From the NCBI GenBank assembly GCA_946902985.2, contig OX336397.1, positions 188,422,813 to 188,486,812 on the forward strand: a DNA stretch of 64,000 nucleotides, given 5' to 3'. Numbering within the stretch: the stretch's first letter is position 1; every line of letters starts with the position of its first letter. This stretch comes from Meconema thalassinum (lineage: Eukaryota > Arthropoda > Insecta > Orthoptera > Tettigoniidae). A program made the translations under genes and the position numbers. Below the pieces are notes generated by a model, which had not been told where the DNA came from, ran no database searches, and was given only the letters and a program-made list of their open reading frames with translations. Shown here one piece after another: positions 32,138 through 44,017 of the stretch.

Positions 32138-33876
32138 GATGGTGTATTGGCTTTCACGGCCGGTGAATTAAAACTCAGCAATTCTTCTAGGTTTGTGCCG
32201 TGTCTTGTGTGGGGTTTCGCCTAGGACACCAAGCTGGCTCATCGGTGGGCTCTTGGTGTCCCCGCCCGGACCCCCACCGGAGTGACGAACTGCGCGCCAC
32301 CTCCCTTTATATTAGGTGCAGCTGCACTATTTGACTGCGAGAACTAAAAGCTCAAGCAGCCTTAACCTCCCTATGAAGGCTTCCAAAAAGATGGTGTATT
32401 GGCTTTCACGGCCGGTGAATTAAAACTCAGCAATTCTTCTAGGTTTGTTCCGTGTCTTGTGTGGGGTTTCGCCTAGGACACCAAGCTGGCTCATCGGCGG
32501 GCTCTTGGTGTCCCCGTCCGGACCCCCACCGGAGTGACGAACTGCGCGCCACCTCCCTTTATATTAGGTGCAACTGCACTATTTGACTGCGAGAACTAAA
32601 AGCTCAAGCAGCCTTAACCTCCCTATGAAGGCTTCCAAAAAGATGGTGTTTTGGCTTTCACGGCCGGTGAATTAAAACTCAGCAATTCTTCTTGGTTTTT
32701 GCCGTGTCTTGTGTGGGGTTTCGCCTAGGACACCAAGCTGGCTCATCGGCGGGCTCTTGGTGTCCCCGCCCGGACCCCCACTGGAGTGACGAACTGCGCG
32801 CCACCTCCCTTTATATTAGGTTCAACTGCACTATTTGACTGCGAGAACTAAAAGCTCAAGCAGCCTTAACCTCCCTATGAAGGCTTCCAAAAAGATGGTG
32901 TATTGGCTTTCACGGCCGGTGAATTAAAACTCAGCAATTCTTCTAGGTTTGTGCCGTGTCTTGTGCGGGGTTTCGCCTAGGACACCAAGCTGGCTCATCG
33001 GCGGGCTCTTGGTGTCCCCGCCCGGACCCCCACCGGAGTGACGAACTGCGCGCCTCCTCCCTTTATATTAGGAGCAACTGCACTATTTGACTGAGAGGAC
33101 AAAAAGCTCAAGCAGCCTTAACCTCCCTATGAAGGCTTCCAAAAAGATGGTGTATTGGCATTCACGGCCGGTGAATTAAAACTCAGCAATTCTTCTAGGT
33201 TTGTGCCGTGTCTTGTGTGGGGTTTCGCCTAGGACACCAAGCTGGCTCATCGGCGGGTTCTTGGTGTCCCCGCCCGGACCCCCACCGGAGTGACGAACTG
33301 CGCGCCACCTCCCTTTATATTAGGTGCAACTGCACTATTTGACTGCGAGAACTAAAATCTCAAGCAGCCTTAACCTCCCTATGAAGGCTTCCAAAAAGAT
33401 GGTGTGTTGGCTTTCACGGCCGGTGAATTAAAACTCAGCAATTCTTCTTGGTTTTTGCCGTGTCTTGTGTGGGGTTTCGCCTAGGACACCAAGCTGGCTC
33501 ATTGGCAGGCTCTTGGTGTCCCCCTTTGGACCCCCACCGGAGTGACGAACTGCGCGCCACCTCCCTTTATATTAGGTGCAACTGCCCTTTTCGACTGCGA
33601 GAACTAAAAGCTGATGCAGCCTTAACCTCCCTATGAAGACTTCCAAAAAGATGGTGTATTGGCTTTCACGGCCGGTGAATTAAAAGTCAGCAATACTTCT
33701 AGTTTTGTGCCGTGTCTTGTGTGGGGTTTCGCCTAGGACACCAAGCTGGCTCATCGGCGGGCTCTTGGTGTCCCCGCCAGTTCCCCCACTGGAGTGACGA
33801 ACTGCGCGCCACCTCCCTTTATATTAGGCGCAACTGCACTATTTGACTGCGAGAACTAAAAGCTCAAGCTGCCTTA
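32138..33876. repeat. 252-bp tandem array inside the ~70-bp satellite
   Basis: Units start with gatggtgt at 32138, 32390, 32642, 32894, 33146, 33398 and 33650, each step exactly 252 bp; the last unit is cut at ~33876. Units are nearly the same, which points to recent amplification or homogenisation. The flanking satellite stops at ...cttagag and resumes at ttactagc, which together make a normal unit. Confidence 0.95.
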
Positions 33877-35160
33877 CTAGCATTTTCTAATCTCCTTTGC
33901 AAACTGAGTGTTCCCGTACACTAGCAGACACATAAGCCTTAGAGTTACTAGTATCCTCTAATCTTCATTGCAATCTGTGTGCTCCCGTACACTAGCAGAC
34001 ACATAAGCCTTAGAGTTACTAGCATTCTCTAATCTTCATTGCAATCTGTGTGCTCCCGTACACTAGCAGACACATAAGCCTTAGAGTTACTAGCATTCTC
34101 TAATCTTCATTGCAAACTGTGTAATCCCGTACTCTAGCAAACACATAATTCTTAGAGTTACCAGCATTCTCTAATCTCCTTTGCAAACTGTGTGTTCCCG
34201 TACTCTATCAAACACATAATTCATAGAGATACTAGCATTCTATAATCTCCTTTGCAAACTGTGTGTTCCCGTACACTAGCAGACACACAATTCTTAGAGT
34301 TACTAGCATTCTCTAATCTCCTTTGCAAACCGTGTGTTCCCGTAATCTAGCAGACACATATTTCTTAGAGTTACTAGCTGCTCTAATCTCCGTTGCAAAC
34401 TATGTGCTCCCGTACTCTAGCAGACCCATAATTCTTAGAGTTACTAGCTGCTCTAATCTTCTTTGCAAACTGTGTTCCCCCGTACACTAGCAGACACATA
34501 ATTCTTAGAGTTACTAGCTGCTCTTATCTCCTTTGCAAGATATGTGCTCCCGTACACTAGCAGACATATACTTCTTAGAGTTACTAGCTGCTCTAATCTT
34601 CTTTGCAAACTGTGTGTTCCCCTACACTAGCAGACACATAATTCCTAGAGTTACTAGCATTCTCTACTCTCCTTTGCAAACTGTGTGTTCCCGTACTCTA
34701 GCAGACACATAATTCCTAGAGTTACTAGCATTCTCTAATCTCCTTTGGAAACTGTGTGTTCCCGTACTCTAGCAGACACATAATTCCTAGAGTTACTAGC
34801 ATTCTCTACTCTCCTTTGCAAACTGTGTGTTCCCGTACTCTAGCAGACACATAATTCCTAGAGTTCCTAGCATTCTCTAATCTCCTTTGCAAACTGTGTG
34901 CTCCCGTACTCTAGCAGACACATAATTCCTAGAGTTACTAGCATTCTCTACTCTCCTTGGCAAACTGTGTGTTCCCGTACTCTAGCAGACACATAATTCC
35001 TAGAGTTACTAGCATTCTCTAATCTCCTTTGCAAACTGTGTGTTCCCGTACTCTAGCAGACACAATTCCTAGAGTTACTAGCATTTTCTAATCTCCTTTG
35101 CAAACTGTGTGCTCCCGTACTCTAGCAGACACATAATTCCTAGAATTACTAGGATACTCT
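33877..35160. repeat. ~70-bp satellite, right block
   Basis: Continuation of the left block in the same orientation. Units between ~34660 and 35150 are more uniform than those near the 252-bp array. Confidence 0.9.
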
Positions 35161-36010
35161 ACAATAGACTCCCCATAGAGGCACTTAATTAACTCAATCT
35201 AACTTCTGTTTGAATATTCATATATTACATTTCAGGGAATTGTGAAGAAACGCCGTGTGTAATATTCTGAAGGTTCATAGATTGATGCCTTCATTCTCAA
35301 AAGTGATGCTCGTATGGTCATTCTAGTAGCTTGTTACTCAATGATATGTGCACGTGGTGGACCATAGACTTTGTTTTAGTCTATTCTGTTTTCATTCTTT
35401 CAAGGGGCGGAACAGCGGTGTCATCTGCCCCTCTTTAATGTTTTTTTTTGGCAAAAAGAATTAAAAATAATTGTTCGTTTGTCCTCAATCCTTAAGGTTA
35501 TTACTTCTATTAAGGCATTAAATTTACCATTTCCAATCGCCCTAAATTTAAGGTGGTCTCTGAAAGTGTATTATAAGTTTCAGAACTGGGGATTATAACC
35601 ACTAATCTGTATAAAGTTTATCTCTAGCACCAGGATGTGAAGGACTGTAGAAAGTCATTCTGCGAATATATCTTCCCTTCAATTGAGCAGTGTTGTACAA
35701 TTACATGGGTTGTCATTTGTGTAATTGTATAAGGTGATAACACTGACATAAATTATTCCATCTTATCCCCAGAATGTAAAAGAAGAAAATCGGAATGAAG
35801 AAGCAGATGCAAGTGGAAATCACTTAAATGAGTAAGTGTTAAACATACAAACAACATGTTACTTTATATTTACCCTCTTTGTTGGAATGATTAGGCTTTT
35901 CCTATTTTAATGCGGGTGCTAATCCTTCTCTTTGTAGGTTTTTCCATTTTTAATGCTAAACTTTTACCTTCAAAATGAATTTCACGCATTTCAACTCTAT
36001 TATTAATTAA
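35161..36010. other. Single-copy-looking stretch with a candidate small exon
   Basis: Not obviously repetitive, unlike its surroundings. It contains exon-like signals at 35235 and 35773-35831, listed separately. Otherwise nothing was recognised. Confidence 0.4.
35773..35831 (+). other. Candidate 59-nt internal exon
   Basis: A pyrimidine-rich tract and acceptor (cttatccccag, ending 35772) precede an open stretch that reads NVKEENRNEEADASGNHLN. It is followed at once by a consensus donor GTAAGT (35832-35837). A further acceptor-like site (attacatttcag) ends at ~35235. Acidic linker exons of this kind are common upstream of insect zinc-finger exons, and a finger array starts 5.3 kb downstream, but no link is shown. 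Confidence 0.3.
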
Positions 36011-36016
36011 GCGTTA

Positions 36017-36288
36017 TTAATTTATTGCCGGCCTGTGGCGCGCCTGCCTCTCACCCGGCCCCGTCAGGGATTTTATAAACTGACGTGTTGGCGCACTCAG
36101 CCTCGTGAGGACAACTGAGAAGCTGTCTGACGGTAAGGCAGCGACCCGGTCACTAAAACCAAAATTATCGGCCGAAGGGACCCGACGTGCTGACCACGCG
36201 TCATCCCAATATGTGCCAGCCAAACAGCGGTCGCTTGGTAGGCCTAGGCCCTTCAAGGGCTGTAGTACCAGGTGTTATTATTATTATT
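36017..36288 (+). mobile_element. SINE-like element (family 3)
   Basis: The element starts at gccggcctgtggcgcgcctg, has an inner block ctgacggtaaggcagcgacc, and ends ggtcgcttggtaggcctagg with cccttcaagggctgtagtacc and an ATT tail. The composite resembles a dispersed insect SINE I recall, but I cannot name it. No clean TSD was found. Confidence 0.6.
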
Positions 36289-36394
36289 TATCCATCAATT
36301 TTCAATAGTGAAGTATGTTAACACATATATTTTCCAACTATAGTGATTTAATTTGTGTCGCATGAGCACATCGCTAGTTACTTGTTTATTTGCC

Positions 36395-37195
36395 CCTGCT
36401 CGTATGTAGAGGGGTCCTATCCCAGGGATAACTGAATAGGCAACCCGCGATACATCCAAGGGCAAGATCGTGTGAACTCCCGAACGAGTAATGGGTGGAA
36501 GTCGTGTGAAGGATTGAACGAAAGGCCTCCATCCTCTCTGACTATGGGACAAGTCTATTTTCCCTCAATATAAAAACTACCCGCACCCCCGGTGAAATTA
36601 AGGATTAATAGTGCGCATGCGCACCTAGGCTCCTCTAAGATGGCGGGGTTTTCAAACGTTATGGTAGATGCTTGCATACCCCTTTCTCAACTCCCTACCC
36701 CTATCCCCCACCATCCCCACCCCCAGATTTCCCTAAAATTCCAAATTTTATTAGATATAACACAATTGTCCACGATTGCTTCCACTTCCACTTACTTTCG
36801 CCAGGCTCATCCATGTTGACCTCTTTTGGTCAGCATCTATTCTTTACCAATGTATGCATCGATTTATTTATTATTTACTATTTATTTATTATTTTTATTT
36901 ATTGATTATCGATTTATTAATTATTGAACTGCAAAGTCATCGATCCGGGATTTCCGAAAATAGTAGATATCACGCAATCGCGTAATCGGAGAAAGGTGCG
37001 TGAGGTCCTAAACGAACGGTCTCCATCCCCTCAATCTATTTTCAATCTTTTTTATTGATCGACCTATCCAAGTGTAGGAGAGGTTCGGAGTGGTTTCCGC
37101 AGTCATGTAACATGATACCAAGCTGCCCCGAAAGGATAGCCTCAGCGGTTGATGCAACAACCCCAATTGATTGATTATTTTTACTATTTTTTATT
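36395..37195 (+). repeat. ~0.8-kb inverted repeat, left arm
   Basis: The arm pairs with 39830-40620 in reverse complement. Shared blocks in order include tcctatccca, gtgcgcatgcgcac, gggttttcaaacgttatgg, tttccctaaaattcc, cctcttttggtcag, cgatttatttatt, gtcatcgatccgggatttc and tggtttccgcagtcatg. Divergence is substantial, so the arms are old. Confidence 0.75.
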
Positions 37196-38305
37196 TATGT
37201 ATGTAATTACACGTATAGTATAACCCGTTTCTCACGAGGAAATGGTGTTCTGGAATCGTAGGATTTGAGGATTATTTTGTGGATTTTTGGTAATCTGATG
37301 AATTTGGGGAATCTTCGTATATTTGGAAGGATTTCTGGGATTCTAGGTGTACTTGTAAGGATTGTTGGGGAATCTGGTGAATTTGGAGTAAATCTGGTAA
37401 ATGTGGGTTATTTGAGGATTTTATTAAGTATTGTAGGAGATTTGGGGGAATCTTAGTATTTTTGGAAGTATTTTGATGAAATTTGGTTACTTTGATGAGT
37501 TCTATGGAATTTTGGTGATATTAGGAAATATTGAATTTTTATTATTTTGGTAACTTACACGACTCTCGAATGGCGTCTGGATAGGAAAGAATATGCGATG
37601 AGGTTGGCATAAGTAAATGTAAGCAATGCTTATCTTGAGGAGAATCTGGTAAATTTTGGTAAAATCTGTTCGGAATTTAAGAGAATACTGGCGGGTTGAA
37701 GTGGGGTTTGGGGGATAGGGTGTGAAGGAAAGTGTCAGGGGTATGGTGTAGGTAGGACTGTCATCTTGGCTGGATCGTGAGAGCACGCTGCCATCGTGGC
37801 CGGCGTTGCGAAGTCTGGGATCGACGGCTCGGCTATGCTGTCCAGTGTTGTAACACCTGTATACAAATAAATAATATAAGTAAATAATTATAATAATCAA
37901 TATATATTAAATATTAAATTAATAAAAATTAAATAATATATAAGTAAATACATATTTAATAATTAATAAATAAACAATTAAAAATTAAATAATTATAAAT
38001 ATTTCAATTGTCCACGTTTACATGGATGACCAAAACCCTCTGACGTCATGCAACAGGGTTGGTCTTGTTTGAAACGGTAACGTGAAACTCGCCAACTCTA
38101 ATAGCTTACCTTGCTAACTCTCGTTGAAATGGCGACGTTACCTTGAGAGAGCCACACGTGCCGCTACCCCCATTGCCGTCATGATAATGTGAACCTACAC
38201 GTAGGATAATATTTCTAATAATTGATAATGAATATAAAATAAACTATAAATAGTAAGAATAAATAAATAACTAAGATATAATATTAAATACATATTAAAT
38301 AATAA
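37196..38305. other. Interior of the inverted-repeat element, no gene
   Basis: Contains G/T-rich words at 37250-37500. A further degenerate, inverted copy of part of the arm family lies at ~37560-37760 (gtaagcaatgctt, aatctggtaaattttgg). 37880-38000 is AT-rich. No coding signal. Confidence 0.5.
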
Positions 38306-38309
38306 ATTC

Positions 38310-39785
38310 ACAGGTGACAAGGCGATTGACAAACTAACAGAGATCGTTCAAGAGATCTGGGAAGCCGAGAAACTCCCAAGTGTCTGGACATCAGCCCTAA
38401 TTTATCCCTTTCACAAGAAAGGTGATAAATTTGTTGAAACAATTACCGGTGCGTCTCGCTCCTCGCGACATCATACAAAATTCTCTCAGAAGCATTTCAG
38501 ACCCGAGCAGGAAAGCAACTCGATTCACAACTGGGAGAATATCAATGAGGCATTAGAAAAGGACGCTCATGTGCCGAGCAGATAATGAACCTTAAATCTA
38601 TTCTTTCATATCAGAAGATTATGAACAGGAAGTTTGAGGAGACCGTCGTCGATTTCAAGAAGGCCTACGATACACTCCTCCAAATTCTAAAGGAAATGGG
38701 CTTTGATAACAAAACGAGGACAATCATTTGTTAGACCCTAACCAACACTACCTCCAGAGTGACATTCAGGTCAGAGATTTCAGACACCTTCGAAATCAAG
38801 ACAGGGCACTCTAGTGCCATTCGAGAATGGCGCAAACAGATACTTAATGGAGGAGTCGGGAATGGACTCAAGAGAATGGATCTCACAGTTGACTGCTGAG
38901 CTTTTGCAGATGTTCTTGCAATCTTCGCTGATTCCCTAGAAACTGTTACAAAAAAATAAACCAACTCAAAACCCAAGCAGCAAAAGCAGGCCTCCAGATC
39001 TCCTTTGAGAAAACGGAGTTTATAACTAACATCAAGCTAGCCCCCAGAGAGTTAATTATAGAGCAGGGAATAATCAAGCGGACAGAGAAGTTAATGTACT
39101 TAGGTGAGTGGGTAACACCAAATAATTTTGAGAAAGAAGCATCCACATCATGGTTCAACAAGGTGGAATTGACATTCCAACTAACTAGGAATGTTTACAA
39201 TAAACGATCAGTGTCACTCAATGCCAAGCTTAGACATTATTTTTCAGTTATTTGTTCACAAAACCTGTACGCAGGAGAATGCCTTGCATTGAACAGGAAA
39301 GGTTTGATTGAAAAGGTAGAGGCTAAAGAAGAAAAAATTCTAAGGAAGATACCGGGACCAATCAGGGAAAATGGAGAGTTCAGGATGTAGCAAAACAACG
39401 AACCCTACCTAAGTGTGGAGAGGACAACAGACATCATAAGGAAAAGGAGGATTAATTCATATGGCCACATAACACGCATGAACTCTCAGAGACTGACCAT
39501 CCACATCCTTTGCCAGTTAGTGAACTAGAAAACGAAGGGAATTTGATTCGCTGAGATTGAATGAGATCTTCTAGAAATAGGGATCACGTATGAAGTCATC
39601 CTGGAACGTGCTCCTCTTCAGAGAAAACTTGTAACACACCAGCGATTCTCAGAAAAGCCAAAGCTGAAATCAGGGAAAGAGTGGACTGATGAAAGAAAAG
39701 AGGCTTACAGAATATTCATGCGGAAATACTGGGATAGAACTAAAGCTCAGGGTTGGAAGCGGCTGAATGGGATAATAGTAATAAT
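38310..39785 (+). pseudogene. Decayed LINE reverse transcriptase
   Basis: Translation in shifting frames gives a non-LTR RT: DKLTEIVQEIWEAEKLPSVW, then IYPFHKKGDK, FEETVVDFKKAYD, AFADVLAIFADSLE (the FADD box, with a stop just before it and FADV in place of FADD), KLMYLGEWVTPNNFEKEAS and ILRKIPGP. The only sizeable open piece is 39094-39390. Several stops and deletions are present, including one covering the mid-RT. The clade was not resolved. Confidence 0.75.
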
Positions 39786-39829
39786 AATAATACATGAATA
39801 GTCATTAAATAAATAAATAAAAACATCAT

Positions 39830-40620
39830 CTATCGGTGGCCATCTTGGATCGACCGCTCAGCCTATCCTGTCGTGGGCAGCTATGTTTCATGTTACATGA
39901 CTTTGTGGAAACCGCTTCGAACCTCACCAACCCTTGGATACGTCAATCATAAAAAATATACTAAAATTGAAGATGATGAGTCCTATGGATATAGGGAGCC
40001 TAGACCTTTCGTATTAGCTCTCACATGACTTTCTCCGGTTATCGTTTGGGTGATATCGACTATTTTCTGAAATCTTAGGTCGATGACATTGTTGTTCATC
40101 AATAATCGGTAAATCGATAGTCAATAACTAGTTATAAATACATAAATATGAAATAATAAATAAATCGATAAATAAGTTAGAAGGGAAAATAAACTGACCA
40201 AAGTAGGTCTACAGAGATGAGCGCAAGTTGAAGCAATGCTGGACTTTGTGTAAAATCAAATTAAATTTGGAAAACTTTGTTGGGAATTTTAGGGAATTCT
40301 GAGGGTGGTGGTAGGATGGCGCTAGGGGGTAGGGAAGTATAGGAGCATCTTCCATAAGGTTTGAAAAACCCACCTTCTTGGAAGAGGCTCAAGTGCGCAT
40401 ATTCTTAAAAATTAACTTATTTCCCTGGGGGTGTGGATATTTTTTATTTTAGGGTGGAATGGATTTTTTTTATATATCGCGGGGTAGGAACCCTTTCGTT
40501 TGAGCCCTCACATGACTTTCTCCGATCTTGCTCGATCGGGAGTGCGCATGACCTTGCCCCTGGATTGCGGCTTGCCCTTTTAAATGTCCCGTGGATAGGA
40601 TCCCTCATTCCCCTCAACTC
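39830..40620 (-). repeat. ~0.8-kb inverted repeat, right arm
   Basis: Reverse-complement partner of 36395-37195. The two arms enclose 2.6 kb holding the decayed LINE, so together they look like a foldback element or two oppositely oriented copies of one non-autonomous family. Confidence 0.75.
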
Positions 40621-40984
40621 TCGTACCTAAAAATATAGAGCAGCAGACAATTTTTACGTATCCTCTTAATCGAGACGTTGGAAGATCATGTTGACTGGCA
40701 CAACCGCTTTTTTCTTGTTATAAAAGGATTACACGTTCATCCGTAAGAACTATAAATCCAAAAACACCGACATACAGTAAAAAACAGCTTTGTTTGTATA
40801 ATATATATCGACTGCACGAACACAACTCCATTTAAGTGTAGAACAGAGTTCAGTTCCTAGTATTTAAGGATAACTTGCAAATAAATGCAAATTGCTCAAA
40901 ATGCACTTGTTAAGTTTTCACTAGTTAGATATATTGAACTTAATGTTATTATTCCGTTTCCGTTGATCATCGAACATAGCGAAA
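40621..40984. other. Spacer, nothing recognised
   Basis: AT-rich; no gene or repeat with support. Confidence 0.4.
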
Positions 40985-41168
40985 TAAAATGCTTTTGAGT
41001 TGGTCAACGAGATTTAACCGAAATTGTAAAGGGTGTTATTCCATGAACCAAATTTCATGAGGCTAAACAAAACTGGTTGACAACTTCCGATCATCATCAT
41101 ACGCATTAAATCTTGGCTATTATATCTATGTCTACGAATACAAAAGATTATTATTTAGTTATCGGGAA
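40985..41168 (-). repeat. Diverged Penelope pLTR fragment upstream of the finger array
   Basis: Follows the same order as pLTR 130-345: gcttttgagttggtcaac, atttcatgaggcta, actggttgac, gatcatcatcata, atctatgtctacgaatac, ttatttagtt. Identity is clearly lower than among copies A-D. The zinc-finger frame has no stop back to 41064-41066, so it is open through part of this piece. Confidence 0.65.
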
Positions 41169-41195
41169 TTGTGCTACATAATTTTTGATCTTATA

Positions 41196-42674
41196 ATGGC
41201 ATTGGGTATTTTACTCGTTCTAACATTAGAAATTCTTCACAGAAACGACCACAATTCAGAGAACACTTTAACAAGAGATAGATTCGTAGCCTCACTCAAT
41301 CAAAATGGTAACAAAATTAAGGAGCCATATATATGCATAACATGCGGAGCAAACTTTACTGCGAAAGGCAGCTTAAAGACCCACATGGTGATTCACAGTG
41401 GTCGCAAGCGTTATTCCTGTGTTACATGTGGAAAAAACTTTGCTCTGAAAGGTGGCTTGAAGCGGCACATGATGATCCATAGTGGTATAAAGCCTTATTC
41501 CTGTGATACATGCGAAGCAAAGTTTACTATTAGCAGCAGATTAAAGACACACATGTTGATTCACAGTGGTCTCAAGCCACATTCCTGTGATATATGCGAT
41601 GCAAAGTATACTCTAAAAGGCAGTTTGAAGAAACACATGATGATTCATAGATGTGTTAACCCTTTCTCCTGTGATATATGCGGAGCTAAGTTTACTCATA
41701 TGGTTTACTTTAAGAGACACATAATGATCCATAGTGGTATAAAGCCTTATTCCTGTAGTACATGTGGAACAAACTTTGCTAGAAAAGGTGATCCTAATAA
41801 GCATTTGTTGATCCATAGCGCTATAAGACCTTTCTCGTGTGAAACATGCGGAGCTAAGTTTGCTGCGAATGGCAGTTTAAAGACGCACATGATGATTCAT
41901 AGTGGTCTCAGGCCACATTCCTGTGATATATGCAAAGCAAAGTTTACTCAAATAGGCACTTTGAAGAAACACATGATGATTCATAAAAGTTTAAGTCCTT
42001 ATTTATGTGATACATGTGGAACAAAGTTTACGGAGAAGGGGTCCTTGAAGACGCACATGATGATTCATAGTGGTATAAAACCTTATTCCTGTAGTACATG
42101 CGGAACAAATTTTGCTCGTAATGTTGACTTGAAGAATCACACGTTAATCCACAGTGCTGTAAGGCCTTATTCCTGTGATACATGCGGAGTTAAGTATACT
42201 ACGATTGGGAGTTTAAGGAGGCACATTATGATTCATAGTGGTCTGAAACAACATTCCTGTGATCTATGTGAAGCAAGGTTTACTCGGGGAGGCAATTTGA
42301 AGACGCACATGATGATTCATAGTGATGAAAAGCCCTACCTATGTGATACATGCGGAGCAAAGTTTACTCAGAAGGTGTCCTTGAAGACGCACATGATGAT
42401 CCATAGTGGTATAAAGCCTTACTTATGTGATACATGTGGAGCAAACTTTACCAGGAAAACTCACCTGAAAGAACACACGATGATCCATAGTGGAATAAAG
42501 CCTTATTCCTGTGATATATGTGGATTGAAGTCTGCTGTGAAAAGTAGCCTGAAGAAGCACATAATGATACATAGTGGAATGAAGCCTTATACCTGTAATA
42601 TATGTGGAATGAAGTTTGTTGTGAAAGGTAGACTGAAGAAGCACAAGGTGATCCATAGTGGAATAATGCATTAA
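41196..42674 (+). CDS. C2H2 zinc-finger protein, 16 tandem fingers
   Basis: A 492-residue frame from the first ATG. The frame is open back to 41067 without another Met, so an upstream exon is possible. After a short hydrophobic start (MALGILLVLTLEIL) come 16 C2H2 fingers of exactly 28 residues, pattern CxxC-x12-HxxxH. The linkers are mostly HSGxKPY/HSC instead of the canonical HTGEKPY. All Cys and His ligands are in place in the 16 fingers. A nuclear, sequence-specific DNA-binding role is expected of this family; the target is unknown. Fingers are strongly alike, as in recently amplified arrays. No KRAB, ZAD or BTB domain was seen. Downstream the same array continues in decayed form. The setting between Penelope pLTR pieces is odd, and expression is not shown. 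Confidence 0.75.
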   Translation: MALGILLVLTLEILHRNDHNSENTLTRDRFVASLNQNGNKIKEPYICITCGANFTAKGSLKTHMVIHSGRKRYSCVTCGKNFALKGGLKRHMMIHSGIKPYSCDTCEAKFTISSRLKTHMLIHSGLKPHSCDICDAKYTLKGSLKKHMMIHRCVNPFSCDICGAKFTHMVYFKRHIMIHSGIKPYSCSTCGTNFARKGDPNKHLLIHSAIRPFSCETCGAKFAANGSLKTHMMIHSGLRPHSCDICKAKFTQIGTLKKHMMIHKSLSPYLCDTCGTKFTEKGSLKTHMMIHSGIKPYSCSTCGTNFARNVDLKNHTLIHSAVRPYSCDTCGVKYTTIGSLRRHIMIHSGLKQHSCDLCEARFTRGGNLKTHMMIHSDEKPYLCDTCGAKFTQKVSLKTHMMIHSGIKPYLCDTCGANFTRKTHLKEHTMIHSGIKPYSCDICGLKSAVKSSLKKHIMIHSGMKPYTCNICGMKFVVKGRLKKHKVIHSGIMH

Positions 42675-44017
42675 TCCTGTGATATATACGGAATGAACTT
42701 TTCTGTGAAAGATAGCCTGAAGAAGCACATAATAATCTATAGTGGTATAATGCCTTATTCCTGTGAGAAATGCTGAGCAAGGATTATTCAGAGTGGCAAT
42801 TTAAAGAACCACATGATGGTTGATGATAGACTTATACCACAATCCTGTGATATCTGCGAAGTAAAATTTTCTCTGAAAGGACTGTTGAAGACTCACATGA
42901 TGATCCTTAGTGGTCTCGTTCAATATTCCAGTTGTACTTGTGGAGCAAACTTTACTAGGAAAGGTGACGTGAAGAGACACGTGATGATCCATAATGGTAT
43001 ATCGATTCATGCCTCTGACACATGCGGTGCAAATTTCACTGATAAAAGCAGTTTAAAGAAGCAAATGATGATTCTTAGTTGTCTTAAGTCACATTCCTAT
43101 GTTATCTGCTAAGCAAAATGTACTCAGAACGGACAATTGAAAAGACACATGATTATCCATAGTGGTCTCGTGATTCATGCCTCTGGTAATCGTGGAGCAA
43201 ACATTACTAGGAAAGATGACCTGACGAGACCGACGGTAATCCATAGAGGTCTCATGCCTCTTTTCTGTAGTTTATGGGCAGCCTACTTGACTCGGAAGGA
43301 TCACCTGAGGAAACATGATTCTAGCCACATTTCCGTGGTACAAGAGAAACAATCTTTACTCTGAAAGGTTCAATGAAGTGACAGACGTAGGTCCGTATTA
43401 GCCTCAAACTAAATTCCTCTGTAAAGCTAATTTTACTGAGAAAGTAAAATTGAAAAGGAACACGCTGATACATAGTTGCTTAAGGCAATATTTGTGCAGT
43501 ACATGTGGAGAAAACTTTACTAGAAAGTTATATTTTAAGCCACACACGTTCCATAATGGTCTCAAGCCAGAATCCTGTAGTGCAAGCAGCACAAATTTCA
43601 CTCGGAAAGGTATCCTGAAGACGCACTGAACTATCCATAGTCGTATAAGGCAACATCCATGTGGTACATGTGGATTGAAATTTACTTGTAAAGGTACATT
43701 GAAGACTTACCTCTCGATCCATGGTAGTCTAATGCCACATTCCTGTGCTACATGCGGAAAAGGCACATGATGATCCATAGTGGTTCAAGCCAAATTCAAG
43801 TACTACTTTCGAGGCAAATTTTACTCTGGAGTGTTATGTGGAGAGACACATGTTCGTCCATAGTGGTAGAAGCCCTCATACCTGTGGTACATGAAGAGTA
43901 AAATGTAATCAGAAAGACAAATGGAGACACTCATGCCACATTCGAGCAGTGCATGTGGAGTAATTATAAGAAAATGTAATTTGGAAGCTCACATGTTCCG
44001 AAGTAAACGAATGTGTG
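42675..44017 (+). pseudogene. Decayed continuation of the zinc-finger array
   Basis: Finger after finger can still be read past the TAA at 42672-42674, with stops (e.g. ~42775 and 43110), frame changes and lost Cys/His. Pieces include SCDICEVKFSLKGLLKTHMM (42843-42900), CTCGANFTRKGDVKRH and GQLKRHMIIHSG. Decay worsens toward 43900. Either the functional gene lost its C-terminal half or a longer array is dying from the 3' end. Confidence 0.8.

Noticed and set aside
33448..33636. Coding potential of the 252-bp repeat (252 is a multiple of three)
   Set aside because: Only one unit has an open frame above 60 codons, and the frame does not run through the array.
31090..35160. CRISPR-like regular repeats
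   Set aside because: Repeats are contiguous satellite units without unique spacers, in a eukaryotic genome.
41613..42780. Minus-strand frames across the zinc-finger array
   Set aside because: They mirror the 84-bp finger periodicity; the plus strand carries all the Cys/His ligands.
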